Shown here: in pieces, positions 29,528 through 38,097 of the stretch
How positions within the stretch are numbered: position 1 is the stretch's first letter
Layout: each line of letters opens with the position of its first letter
IMG/VR virus record: IMGVR_UViG_3300020188_000808
Coordinates: 1-64,000 of that record
Direction: 5' to 3' (one strand)
From: a virus
DNA: 64,000 nt
Notes under the pieces: generated by a model
The model's database searches: none
Told to the model about the DNA's origin: nothing
What the model saw: the letters and a program-made list of their open reading frames with translations, nothing else
Translations under genes and position numbers: made by a program

Positions 29528-30531
29528 TTTACTATGCTCCAGGCATATCCACTTAACATTTCGTCGTATGTAAATTGATTGTTGGCTAGGTATCTACACA
29601 AATAAGTTAACTGTTTCCTTCCTGGATGTTCTGCAAATTCAATTCTTTTTAAACTAGTTTCGCAAATGTCTTGAGCACAATTTGGTCCTAACACTACAGC
29701 AGGTTTGCCGTATATCATTGCTTCAAGTGCGGCAATACTATTATATGTTACTAGACAATGTACGTCATCTGCAAGTGCTTGTTCCATTGTATTAACACTA
29801 ACACGATCTTCTCTACTTGGCTTCTTACGTAGTTGTACTGGTCTTGAAGTGTTCTTTCTAATGGTAGCAATAGTTTGATCAATCCATTGTTCTAGATCTT
29901 GATCAAAGTATTTCATTACCTTTTCACTAGGAGGAACAACTAAAATCTTACGTCCTGGTGTTGCATCTTTAAACGGAATTGCTAATGAATTCCAACGGCC
30001 GCCTCCATACCATTTATCCGATTCTGGTTTCTCTCTATCAGGCATGTGTAAATTTTGTAATGCATTTTTTACAATTCTATGATAAGTTTTTTTACCGTTT
30101 GGATTACGTGTACTTGGGTTGTTGCCTACATACCCTGTATCCATAAAGTAAAAATCTCTACCTCGCTCGATGCACATCTTAATTAGTTTTTGTTTGCCTA
30201 GTCCTCTAACTAATAATGGAGTGTCGTCGTCCCAATCAACATCGTCGGCACGAATATACTTACCGCCACTACCTAATGCCATGCCCATTACAAAAGAATC
30301 AATAAGTCCAAATGACCCTTTGACTTTCTTTTCTACTTTTTTAATTCCACTGTCTACACAAATTAACGGAGGGTTTTTTACTTCTTGGAAAACTTCTGCA
30401 ACGGCTTCAACTGCAAATCTCTGTTCTCCTAATGCAACGCTGTGTAAGATCTTATCGATCATTTCTTTTAAATGCGGTCTAATCACTCGTGTATCCCATT
30501 CGCCTATATTTTGTTCCATGTCATGTTCCAT
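29524..30531 (-). CDS. KpsC/KpsS-like glycosyltransferase, copy 3, diverged
   Basis: 335 residues. It retains VTYNSIAALEAMIYGKPAVVLG and a C-terminal FTYDEMLSGYAW, but the RPHP motif of the other copies is replaced by LRKKPSRED. Catalysis may therefore differ or be lost. A second ATG four codons in is an alternative start. It lies two bases from the GT8-like gene. Confidence 0.7.
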   Translation of the reverse strand: MEHDMEQNIGEWDTRVIRPHLKEMIDKILHSVALGEQRFAVEAVAEVFQEVKNPPLICVDSGIKKVEKKVKGSFGLIDSFVMGMALGSGGKYIRADDVDWDDDTPLLVRGLGKQKLIKMCIERGRDFYFMDTGYVGNNPSTRNPNGKKTYHRIVKNALQNLHMPDREKPESDKWYGGGRWNSLAIPFKDATPGRKILVVPPSEKVMKYFDQDLEQWIDQTIATIRKNTSRPVQLRKKPSREDRVSVNTMEQALADDVHCLVTYNSIAALEAMIYGKPAVVLGPNCAQDICETSLKRIEFAEHPGRKQLTYLCRYLANNQFTYDEMLSGYAWSIVK

Positions 30532-30532
30532 G

Positions 30533-31210
30533 TTATCTGTCCATCATTTGAAATAAATTGTCTTTCCATAATTGAGCAAATTCACAGTTTCTGTAATTTT
30601 CAAACCACGGGCCTCCTTCTGTATAATGAATAAGTTTAGGCTTTTCAATATCATTATACACTCCTACTAGGTAGTTCCAAGTATGATCTAGTTCACCAAT
30701 CTCTTCGTCTTTGAGCCAACTAAATCTATGAAAGTGTGCACCATTAAGTTCTGGCTCATTTACCATGTCTTGTGTTACTATAGCATTACTTGGATGTCCG
30801 CAGTTCCATAGTACCATTGAACTCCAATTCTTACGTGGATAGACTGTTTGTTTTTGTCCGTCCATCTTTGTATCTTCTGTTACTTTATAATCGTGTTGCA
30901 CACACATAACAGCATACTTGTCGTCTGCTTGATCAAATAACTCTTGTATGTCTGTAGTAAGGATCATATCACAATCCATAAACACAGCCCAGCCTTTAAA
31001 GTTTGCAAGTTCTGGTACTAAGAATCGTGTAAATGTAAATTCAGTACTTGCTAGTTTATCAACAGGACGATTATACCACCCTGCACTTCGTAGTTCGCTT
31101 TGTCTTAATGGTTGCACATTTACATTAGAACTATGTTGTTCAATACTGTGCTTACATACTTGATAAGCAATGTCTTCTCTTGGATCGTATCCTACAAATA
31201 CTTTATTCAT
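30533..31210 (-). CDS. GT8-like glycosyltransferase
   Basis: 225 residues. VFVGYDPREDIAYQVCKHSI at the N-terminus and VFMDCDMIL (DxD) near residues 76-84, followed by LDHTWNYLVGVY and IHYTEGGPWF. This matches the glycogenin-like GT8 fold (HYTEGGPWF corresponds to the HxxGxxKPW region). It transfers a sugar from a nucleotide donor with metal. Four-base overlap with the TylF-type gene. Confidence 0.85.
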   Translation of the reverse strand: MNKVFVGYDPREDIAYQVCKHSIEQHSSNVNVQPLRQSELRSAGWYNRPVDKLASTEFTFTRFLVPELANFKGWAVFMDCDMILTTDIQELFDQADDKYAVMCVQHDYKVTEDTKMDGQKQTVYPRKNWSSMVLWNCGHPSNAIVTQDMVNEPELNGAHFHRFSWLKDEEIGELDHTWNYLVGVYNDIEKPKLIHYTEGGPWFENYRNCEFAQLWKDNLFQMMDR

Positions 31211-31881
31211 TGTTTAGTTTTCCTTACGTATACTGCCGACCTATCAATAGTATGTATCTCGAGAGAGTCTCCAAACGCCTCATGAAAGGCTTTTTTACTG
31301 CCGCGCCAACTATGATAGTCGTCCAATACCATATACCCACCTACATTTAAACGTGGCCATAGTGTTAATATTTCTTGTAGTGTGCTTTCATACCAATCAG
31401 TATCCAACCGTAGTAATGCAATACTTTTGGGTATATTGTTTGGGTCTAATAGTGTTTGTTCACAAGGACCTTTAATAAAATTGCATTGATGTGGAGGAAT
31501 ATATTTAAATACGTTTTCACTAACTTCTCCAATTTCTGCTCTACACCACTGATCAAATCCGTTCTTTGCTTTTCGGCTAAATCTTGCATGTGACACAGCG
31601 TTTAGTTCATTTACTTTATGATCATGTACAGTTGGCTCAGTCATACCTTCAAATGTATCAAACAGCCAAAAGTTTCTTTTTGTTTTATCATTAGCTAACC
31701 AAGCACTAATAATTTGTCCGCCTTTCCACACTCCACACTCAACAATATCACCTGGAATATTATTAGCATCAAGGTCTCTTACAGCCCGTATAGTTTGCGT
31801 TATACGTTTTCCGCTTGTCATTGTATACGGAGCAACTTCTTCTACTATACGAAGCTCTTTTTTAGTTGGAATAAACTCCAT
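31207..31881 (-). CDS. TylF/MycF-type O-methyltransferase
   Basis: 224 residues. GDIVECGVWKGG (about 43-54) is the TylF SAM-binding signature, followed by WLFDTFEGMTEP, LLRLDTDWYEST and VLDDYHSWRG with metal-binding Asp residues. Family members methylate sugar hydroxyls. Here it is embedded among glycosyltransferases, so a sugar on a glycan is the natural substrate. One-base overlap with the upstream gene. Confidence 0.87.
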   Translation of the reverse strand: MEFIPTKKELRIVEEVAPYTMTSGKRITQTIRAVRDLDANNIPGDIVECGVWKGGQIISAWLANDKTKRNFWLFDTFEGMTEPTVHDHKVNELNAVSHARFSRKAKNGFDQWCRAEIGEVSENVFKYIPPHQCNFIKGPCEQTLLDPNNIPKSIALLRLDTDWYESTLQEILTLWPRLNVGGYMVLDDYHSWRGSKKAFHEAFGDSLEIHTIDRSAVYVRKTKQ

Positions 31882-32645
31882 TAGCGCCTTTCTATATCTT
31901 CTTCAACACATTGTTCGCCGCATTGTATTTCTAATATATGTGCATTTTCAGTTCCTGGGTTACTTGGTAAATGCCAAACTTCTTTATTAATTTCATATGG
32001 TCTACTCGATGGCGTTAGGTAAGCAATCTCAGTGCGGCCGTCCCATTCAGTTACCATTTTAACTTCGCCTTCTAATATATTCCATTGTTCACTACGTTTA
32101 AAATGTTTTTGATTACTTAGTGCTTTCCCTGGATAAATTACAAGCTCTTTTACTTTGTAACCTTTTTCTGGTTTGTCATCAAGTACACGCCAGTAGCCCC
32201 AGTCACGTTGTGTCTTTTGTGTTTTCCACTCGTCTAGTATCCAACTACTACTGTTAGCTTTGTTTTCGCCGCCAATTCCAAATGCAAATTCTACACTCGG
32301 ATGATCACCGTATGTAGCATACTCAGGAGTTGTAGTGTTTGTTCTATCGCCACCGTTAGCAAATATAATTTTGCCTGTGGTAGTTGACATAGTAAGAAAT
32401 ATTGCACCACATGCACTATCATCGCTGTCATCAAAACTGATAACTTTATCTACAATAGCTAGTTCTTTAATGATAGCAAGACGTTCTTTAAAAGGCATAA
32501 ATGGCCGACCCTTTTTTCGAGTCAGCCATTCATCTGAATTTAATCCAACAATTAGTTTATCACCTAATTGTTTTGCGGCCTTAAAATAGTTAATGTGTCC
32601 TGAATGTAGTGGATCAAAGCCACCTGTTACTAGTACGTGTCTCAT
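31881..32645 (-). CDS. Nucleotidyltransferase-cupin fusion protein
   Basis: 254 residues. Domain 1 (about 1-135) is a cytidylyltransferase-like fold: GGFDPLHSGHINY contains the HxGH motif, and it resembles HldE-C and glycerol-phosphate cytidylyltransferases. Domain 2 (about 160-245) is a cupin like the ManC/PMI C-terminus: KHFKRSEQWNILEGEVKM and HLPSNPG. The fusion would activate and isomerise or sense a sugar phosphate. It starts directly after a TTTAAATA-N5-ATG late element, with no Shine-Dalgarno. Confidence 0.83.
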   Translation of the reverse strand: MRHVLVTGGFDPLHSGHINYFKAAKQLGDKLIVGLNSDEWLTRKKGRPFMPFKERLAIIKELAIVDKVISFDDSDDSACGAIFLTMSTTTGKIIFANGGDRTNTTTPEYATYGDHPSVEFAFGIGGENKANSSSWILDEWKTQKTQRDWGYWRVLDDKPEKGYKVKELVIYPGKALSNQKHFKRSEQWNILEGEVKMVTEWDGRTEIAYLTPSSRPYEINKEVWHLPSNPGTENAHILEIQCGEQCVEEDIERR

Positions 32646-32650
32646 ACTAG

Positions 32651-32658
32651 TATTTAAA
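32651..32658 (-). promoter_or_regulatory. T4-type late element abutting a start codon
   Basis: Minus strand TTTAAATA, CTAGT, ATG (32645). The preceding 16-base context is identical to that at 9734. Confidence 0.65.
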
Positions 32659-32660
32659 CT

Positions 32661-33245
32661 TTAACGATTTAAAGTTTGTATATATTGGTTTACATTTTCA
32701 GGTGTTGACATTTCGTAAGGATCATTATCTGTTCCTTCGTTGTTATAGCCTTCTTCAATAAAACTTTCGCTAACAATCATGTTCTCAACATACATAGCAT
32801 ATCTCCATGATCTATTTGCAAAGCCTTTATCTCTTTTATTACAAAGCATACCAATAGCATGTGTAAAGTCTGCATTACCATCTGCTAGTAATTTAACTTT
32901 AGTACAACCTAATTCTTTTGCCCAAGCATTCATTACAAATGCATCGTTAACGCTTACACAATAAACTTCATCGACACCTTCTGCTTTAAATTGTTCGTAC
33001 ATTTTTTCGTATGCTGGTAGTTGTTCTGAACTACAGGTTGGCGTAAACGCTCCTGGTAATCCAAAGATAACAACTTTTTTATTTCCAAAAAGTTCTTGGC
33101 TAGTTTTCTTAACCCATGCACCACCTAATGCACAGCCGCCATCATCACCAACTTCATCACCTTCTCGTAATACAAAGTTGATATCGCCTGGAAGTGTGTC
33201 CCACTTCTCAATCGCTTTTCTTTCCCCTGGTAATTGATAATTCAT
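32661..33245 (-). CDS. Peroxiredoxin, Prx5-like
   Basis: 194 residues. Peroxidatic Cys71 lies in PGAFTPTCSSEQLPAYE, followed by the expected catalytic Arg in FANRSWRYAMYV. It resembles the Prx5/AhpE-related redoxins that reduce peroxides with host thiols. An insertion near the N-terminus (DDGGCALGGAW) contains another Cys. A phage peroxiredoxin may protect infected cells or virion assembly from oxidative stress. Its neighbours are glycan genes and uvsY. Confidence 0.87.
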   Translation of the reverse strand: MNYQLPGERKAIEKWDTLPGDINFVLREGDEVGDDGGCALGGAWVKKTSQELFGNKKVVIFGLPGAFTPTCSSEQLPAYEKMYEQFKAEGVDEVYCVSVNDAFVMNAWAKELGCTKVKLLADGNADFTHAIGMLCNKRDKGFANRSWRYAMYVENMIVSESFIEEGYNNEGTDNDPYEMSTPENVNQYIQTLNR

Positions 33246-33267
33246 ATTCGTATTTTAGTCCTGTGTG

Positions 33268-33723
33268 TTATATACTAGCATCTTCCATGCCAGCTACTCT
33301 TAGTTTTACAATATTAGTAAGTTGCCATTGTTTTTGGTCTAGGCCCTTACAAACTCCTAGCCATTTGTTACGCATTAGTGCAAACTCATTGATAATCTTT
33401 TCGTAGTCAACAACGTCAGCTTCACCGTCTACATATTTTTCAACGTCTCGACTTGACAATGCTCGCGGGTAACTTTCAAGATATTTCTTAAAGAACGAAC
33501 TACGTAACCTACGCAATTCGATGTTTAGGTATTCTAATATTGCTTCAAGTTCTTGTAGTTGATTAAATCGTTGTTCAACAACACCCGGCATCTCAGCTGA
33601 TGCACGTTCAACATTGCCTTTAATCTTACATTCCTTTCTAGCTTCTACTAATTGATCTTCATAGTAGTTGATAGCATTAGGAATGTTACTAATGTCTCGA
33701 GCTATATCAGAATACCATCCCAT
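33268..33723 (-). CDS. uvsY: UvsY-like recombination mediator
   Basis: 151 residues, almost entirely helical and charged. The C-terminal half matches the UvsY pattern: DVEKYVDGEADVVDYEKIINE, then a helix ending QWQLTNIVKLRVAGM. It lies next to the uvsX region and gp32, as expected for the mediator loading UvsX onto gp32-coated DNA. The N-terminus diverges from T4 UvsY. Shares one base with the 33723 gene. Confidence 0.7.
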   Translation of the reverse strand: MGWYSDIARDISNIPNAINYYEDQLVEARKECKIKGNVERASAEMPGVVEQRFNQLQELEAILEYLNIELRRLRSSFFKKYLESYPRALSSRDVEKYVDGEADVVDYEKIINEFALMRNKWLGVCKGLDQKQWQLTNIVKLRVAGMEDASI

Positions 33724-33956
33724 CAGTAATCGTCCTCGTTATCGTACGAATCTTCGTCAACGTCTTCTTCTAAATAATAACCAATAGCTTTATCTAAGTT
33801 GCTGTCAGATCCTAATGCTTCTCTAAATGCTTCATCACTAGTACCTAGATCAGCACATAAATCAACAAACTTTTCAGCAACAGTTTCAATGTGCTTTTTG
33901 TCTAAATATTCTTTAAACACTTGCCACACTTCTATAATATTTGAACCTGTATCCAA
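33723..33956 (-). CDS. Small acidic protein beside uvsX
   Basis: 77 residues, starting at TTG (33956) with a good AAGGAGATTACA site. The last 15 residues are almost all acidic (EEDVDEDSYDNEDDY). It could be a helper or mimic of DNA for UvsX/UvsY. No named homologue. Tight coupling to both neighbours in the recombination operon. Confidence 0.68.
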   Translation of the reverse strand: MDTGSNIIEVWQVFKEYLDKKHIETVAEKFVDLCADLGTSDEAFREALGSDSNLDKAIGYYLEEDVDEDSYDNEDDY

Positions 33957-33985
33957 TGTAATCTCCTTAGTTAATACTGCTATAG

Positions 33986-35083
33986 TTATTCAGTTGGTTG
34001 TGTTTCGACTTCAGTTTTGACTTCAGTTTCGACTACTGATTCTTCAACCATGTCTACTGCTTCTGCAATGTTATTCCAGTCCATCATAATTGTGTCAAGA
34101 GCGTCACCGCCTGCTTCCCACACTTTACGATATTCTTTTACTTCATTACCTTTAGAATCAGTGTACTTTAGTCTATTTCCGTCTTTGACAAGTAATCCTT
34201 TTTTCTCAAACAAGTCAACCAATCCACTGTAAGGATTCATACCTGTTTCATAAGGAATCTTAACTTGTACGCCTTCGAACGGTTTTGCATAACGAGTTTT
34301 CATTACTTTACAACCTGCTCTAATACCACGCACTTCGCTAATTTTATTACCGTCAAGGTCTTCTTTTAGCTTTAGTTTTTTCATTGCAACAACAATACTT
34401 GATGCATAGATAAAACCTTGTCCACCACTGATCTTGTCATCTGGGTCAAACATATCCTGTGATGCATATGTATGATTAGTACAAACTAATCCTACGTTAC
34501 AACTACCAATCATGTTAACAGTATTACGTACAAGTGATGTTAGTGCTTTAGGCTTACGACCCATATCACCTTTCATATCACCTTTGTTAAACTGATCAAC
34601 ATCTGTAGGTGTTAGCAACATACCCAAACTATCAACTACAAACAAAATCTTAGGACGTTCTTCCTCTGGCATTGCTTTGTAGTCAATCATAAACGTACTA
34701 ATAGTTTTAGCAACGTCATCAATCATTGACATGTTAAGTTTTAGTAGTTTGTCTTCTGATGTATCTACATCAAGAGCTTTCAACCAACTTTCATCAAGTG
34801 CGTTCTCTGAGTCAATTAGAACTACAAAGATACCTTGATCTTGTGCCGCCTTTACAATATTACCTGCACAGATATATGATTTACCTGCACCAGATTCTCC
34901 TGCAAAAACAGTTACCTTACCTAGTGGAACACCTTTGTGGAAGTCGCCACTAATAAGATAGTTTAAGGCATAGTTACCTGTACTAATCCAATCCGTAGGG
35001 TCATTAAACCCACTACTCATGCCTGTGATTGATTTAGTTAAGTTTTTACGAAACTTAGAAACGTCAAATGCTTTATTAGCCAT
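33986..35083 (-). CDS. uvsX: UvsX recombinase (RecA family)
   Basis: 365 residues. Walker A GESGAGKS (62-69), Walker B-type FVVDSLGM and the L1/L2-like stretch around KISGGQGFIYASSI. It catalyses strand exchange with gp32 and UvsY. The last 25 residues are acidic and Thr/Glu-rich. Ribosome site AAGGAGATACA. A hairpin separates it from gp32. Confidence 0.95.
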   Translation of the reverse strand: MANKAFDVSKFRKNLTKSITGMSSGFNDPTDWISTGNYALNYLISGDFHKGVPLGKVTVFAGESGAGKSYICAGNIVKAAQDQGIFVVLIDSENALDESWLKALDVDTSEDKLLKLNMSMIDDVAKTISTFMIDYKAMPEEERPKILFVVDSLGMLLTPTDVDQFNKGDMKGDMGRKPKALTSLVRNTVNMIGSCNVGLVCTNHTYASQDMFDPDDKISGGQGFIYASSIVVAMKKLKLKEDLDGNKISEVRGIRAGCKVMKTRYAKPFEGVQVKIPYETGMNPYSGLVDLFEKKGLLVKDGNRLKYTDSKGNEVKEYRKVWEAGGDALDTIMMDWNNIAEAVDMVEESVVETEVKTEVETQPTE

Positions 35084-35111
35084 TGTATCTCCTTATCAGA
35101 TTGTCTGAATA

Positions 35112-35136
35112 GGGTGTAGCATAAACTACTACACCC
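35112..35136 (-). promoter_or_regulatory. Hairpin between gp32 and uvsX
   Basis: GGGTGTAG (35112-35119) pairs with CTACACCC (35129-35136). No T-tract. It could be a partial terminator or a 3' stabiliser of the abundant gp32 message. Confidence 0.5.
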
Positions 35137-35149
35137 ACTCAGTATTAAA

Positions 35150-36115
35150 CTAGCTTTGGCGGCTTCTGATCATCGCTAGGATGTCTTCTGCTTTGTTGCC
35201 ATCGCCTGCCGCTTCAGTTGCCGTAGGTGCTACTGCATCAGCTACTGGAGCCTCTGCTGGTGCTACTGCTGGTGCCGCCGCTGGAGTTGGTGTAGTTGCT
35301 TTAACTGGATCACCAGTTGCCGCTCTTACGCCTGCTGGTCTAAAGTATTGACCAAATGCTTCCATGTCGTATGCTTCACCATCTACTGATGCTTCAAACA
35401 TTTTCTTGATAACTTCAACTGCTACTGCTTCAGGTTTCTTAGGCAAGTAGTCTGTCATGTTAAACAAGCCGTGGTCTTCGATAGCCTTATACTCAGCTTC
35501 ATCTAACGGACGCTCTCTACGAGCCCAGTTTGATGTTGAGTAATCAGCATATCCACCTTTGGATGTTTTAGCGATTCTAAAGTCTACACCTGCTGTGTAG
35601 TCTGTAGGTAGTTCGTTCATATCTGGATCCATTAATGCTCCCTTAATAATTTGGAAGATTTGTGGACCAATAATGAAACGTCTGATTGGGTTTTCAGGTG
35701 TTGTATCCTCTGAAAGTGGATTATCAGTTACGAAGCCTTGGAATACGTATGAACGCTTTTTCCAATACTTACGACCCATATCCTCTAACTTTGGATCTTT
35801 AAACCAGCCACGTACTTCTGAAAGTACTGGACAAGTTTCCCCATACATTTCCATACATGGTACTTGTACCTGTACTGGACGAGAGTCTGTCTCGCCTTTA
35901 ATTCCAGCAAATGGAAGTTTGATCATCAAACGTTCTTGCCAGAAAAATGTATTATTTTCGTCACCATCAGGTAAGAAACGAACTGTTGCAGTCTGTCCTT
36001 CCTTCAAATTCCAAAATGGGTAAATTGCGTTATCGCCGCCGCTGTTGTTATTAGAACCACCTGTGCGTGACTCTTGTTCTTTAAGTTTAGCTCTGATCTC
36101 TGCTAATGTTGCCAT
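35150..36115 (-). CDS. gp32: Single-stranded DNA-binding protein (gp32)
   Basis: 321 residues. The N-terminal basic/cooperativity segment is followed by an OB-fold core (about 30-245) with FWNLKEGQTATVRFLPDG and RRFIIGPQIFQIIKG, then an Ala/Pro-rich linker and a C-terminal end. Only Cys87 and Cys95 are near the T4 zinc site; the CX9CX2C pattern is missing, so zinc binding is probably lost or changed. Its own sigma70-like promoter lies upstream. Confidence 0.92.
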   Translation of the reverse strand: MATLAEIRAKLKEQESRTGGSNNNSGGDNAIYPFWNLKEGQTATVRFLPDGDENNTFFWQERLMIKLPFAGIKGETDSRPVQVQVPCMEMYGETCPVLSEVRGWFKDPKLEDMGRKYWKKRSYVFQGFVTDNPLSEDTTPENPIRRFIIGPQIFQIIKGALMDPDMNELPTDYTAGVDFRIAKTSKGGYADYSTSNWARRERPLDEAEYKAIEDHGLFNMTDYLPKKPEAVAVEVIKKMFEASVDGEAYDMEAFGQYFRPAGVRAATGDPVKATTPTPAAAPAVAPAEAPVADAVAPTATEAAGDGNKAEDILAMIRSRQS

Positions 36116-36196
36116 AGTTATTGCCTCCTATATGTTAAGCCTATGTGCTTTAATGCGGAACATTCCGCTGTGCCTGTTTGTAGTAGCACATGTTAT

Positions 36197-36225
36197 ATAC
36201 TACTACAGTTACTTAGTAAAGTCAA
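36197..36225 (-). promoter_or_regulatory. Probable sigma70-like promoter of gp32
   Basis: Minus strand TTGACT (36225-36220), 17 bp, TAGTAT (36202-36197). The -10 is weaker than in the other promoters. Confidence 0.55.
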
Positions 36226-36251
36226 CCACTAGGTTGCCAAAAAAGTGATTC

Positions 36252-38084
36252 TTAGTTATTAATGCCTGCTAGTGATTTGATTCTTTCCATCTCACCATCT
36301 TTTCCTTGCACTAATCTTGCAATCATCTTCTCAGCTACTGGTACGCTTTCTTCACCAAATTCTTTTTCACATGCAGTTACTACTGCCTGCTCGCCTTTTG
36401 GAAAGTTGTTAGTTGTGTAGTCATAATAACTTTTAACTAGCTCTTCTAACTTCTCACCTGCTGTTCTTGTATCTTGTTCTTCTCCGTCCATGTCGTCCGG
36501 AGTATCAGCTTTCATCATTTGACCTTTACTATTGATTTTGACATCCATAGTATCGTCATCTTCATATTTGTCAGCATCTTTTTCTAATGATGCTTTACGC
36601 TTCATTAGTTCTTTTTTAAGTTCTGGATCTTTTGATGTCTCCGGATCTATTTGTAAATCTTGTAATGCTTTTTGTTTAGCATCGTAGTCATCTTTGTCTT
36701 TAGTTGGTGTATACTGTGATTCTGTTTCAAGATCACCTGTATCAATTTTTGTTAATATACTTGGATTTTTTCCTTTTAAGTATTTCATTACTAATGGACG
36801 GACACATGTATCTGCATCTTTTTGTCCAACTTTTTTGAACATGTCTAGTAGCATTGGGTCATCTATAATGCCCTTCATGCTTTCGATTGCATTCGTGCCG
36901 TTTATTCCGGCAGGAAAATGTTGAGCCATTAAGCCATTAATTTGTTTAACCGCGGCCGCTTGTGCTTCTTCGTCACCGTCAATTAATGCATTGTCTTCCT
37001 CTCCTACGATTGAATCTAACGCCCTTTCAAATTCCATTTCTGGAGTTTGTACTTCTGAAACTTCTACTTCTGCCTCTACTTCAGTTTCTGTAACAAAGTC
37101 TTCTGGCGATACTTCTTTTGCCGTTGTTACTTCACTTACTAACCTGTATACATATGGAAATACATCTTTTAATTCTTCGTTAAAAGATCTAATAGTTAAT
37201 TGGTCAATCCAATTTTCTGCAACGTCTTCTGGAACATTTTCATTTACTACTGGAGTAAAGTTTTCAAATGCTTCTTTGTAATACGCACTACGTTGTAGTT
37301 TCATTACTTCTGTTTTAATATTTTCTAGTCTTACATCTACGGCTTCCATATAACCTTTTAAGCCTTCTGCCATTACGCTTGAACGGTTCATGTAAGTTTT
37401 AAACTTGCGTAGTTTGTTTAATTCTGTTGACATCTCAACAATATGTTTACCAAACTCGTCGTATTGATTTCCGCCTTCGGCAACATGTCTTGCCATTGCT
37501 CTTGCACCATTTAAATGTCTGAACGGATATTTAAATCTTTCGCCAGCTTCACTTTCAATATACATACTGTGTACATTTTGTGTTCTTGATCCAGGAACTT
37601 CTAAGTTTACTGGTTTGGTGTGTTTAAGTACTAAGCGAGCAGTATCGATATTTTCGAAACTTGTTCTACTCGTACCGTACATGTTTGACTCACTCATTTG
37701 TGTTTCTCCGGCAGTTTTTGTTAAGTGTGCGTAATCTCGTTTATCAAGATTACTTTTAGTAATATCTCTTGTATCAAAGTTTAGCATATGTTTTTTAGAA
37801 AAAATTCTAATTTCTTTTAAAAAGTTATACCAATTGTTTTTTTCAGCTTCTCCAGCTTCAGCCATAAAGTCTTGATTATATAATACAGTAATGCCTGATT
37901 TTTCATCTAGTGTAATACTAACTTTTCCAAGTACATTATTGCCTTCTTTATAGTCAAAGTCAAAATACTTTGCTAATTTAGGCTCGTCTGTTACTGTACC
38001 CATTTCATCACCAATTGTTACAGATGGAAATCTGCCTCTAATTTTAGCGAATAGTTTTTCTGACACTGGTTCTAAGTTGCTCAT
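36252..38084 (-). CDS. Large conserved phage protein, unknown
   Basis: 610 residues, helical and charged, acidic linkers (EAEVEVSEV near 340-350) and a Lys/Asp-rich C-terminal third. It resembles large proteins of unknown function next to terminase in marine T4-like phages, by recollection. Probably a structural or head-internal protein. The start is fixed by a late element five bases upstream, whose sequence overlaps the gp17 stop codon. Confidence 0.7.
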   Translation of the reverse strand: MSNLEPVSEKLFAKIRGRFPSVTIGDEMGTVTDEPKLAKYFDFDYKEGNNVLGKVSITLDEKSGITVLYNQDFMAEAGEAEKNNWYNFLKEIRIFSKKHMLNFDTRDITKSNLDKRDYAHLTKTAGETQMSESNMYGTSRTSFENIDTARLVLKHTKPVNLEVPGSRTQNVHSMYIESEAGERFKYPFRHLNGARAMARHVAEGGNQYDEFGKHIVEMSTELNKLRKFKTYMNRSSVMAEGLKGYMEAVDVRLENIKTEVMKLQRSAYYKEAFENFTPVVNENVPEDVAENWIDQLTIRSFNEELKDVFPYVYRLVSEVTTAKEVSPEDFVTETEVEAEVEVSEVQTPEMEFERALDSIVGEEDNALIDGDEEAQAAAVKQINGLMAQHFPAGINGTNAIESMKGIIDDPMLLDMFKKVGQKDADTCVRPLVMKYLKGKNPSILTKIDTGDLETESQYTPTKDKDDYDAKQKALQDLQIDPETSKDPELKKELMKRKASLEKDADKYEDDDTMDVKINSKGQMMKADTPDDMDGEEQDTRTAGEKLEELVKSYYDYTTNNFPKGEQAVVTACEKEFGEESVPVAEKMIARLVQGKDGEMERIKSLAGINN

Positions 38085-38089
38085 GTTAA

Positions 38090-38097
38090 TATTTATC
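38090..38097 (-). promoter_or_regulatory. T4-type late element over the gp17 stop codon
   Basis: Minus strand GATAAATA, then TTAAC, then ATG (38084). The TAA of gp17 (38095-38093) is inside the element. Confidence 0.65.

Noticed and set aside
26482-30556. Plus-strand ORFs of 60-130 codons across the glycan cassette
   Set aside because: All are antisense shadows of overlapping minus-strand genes with clear domains.
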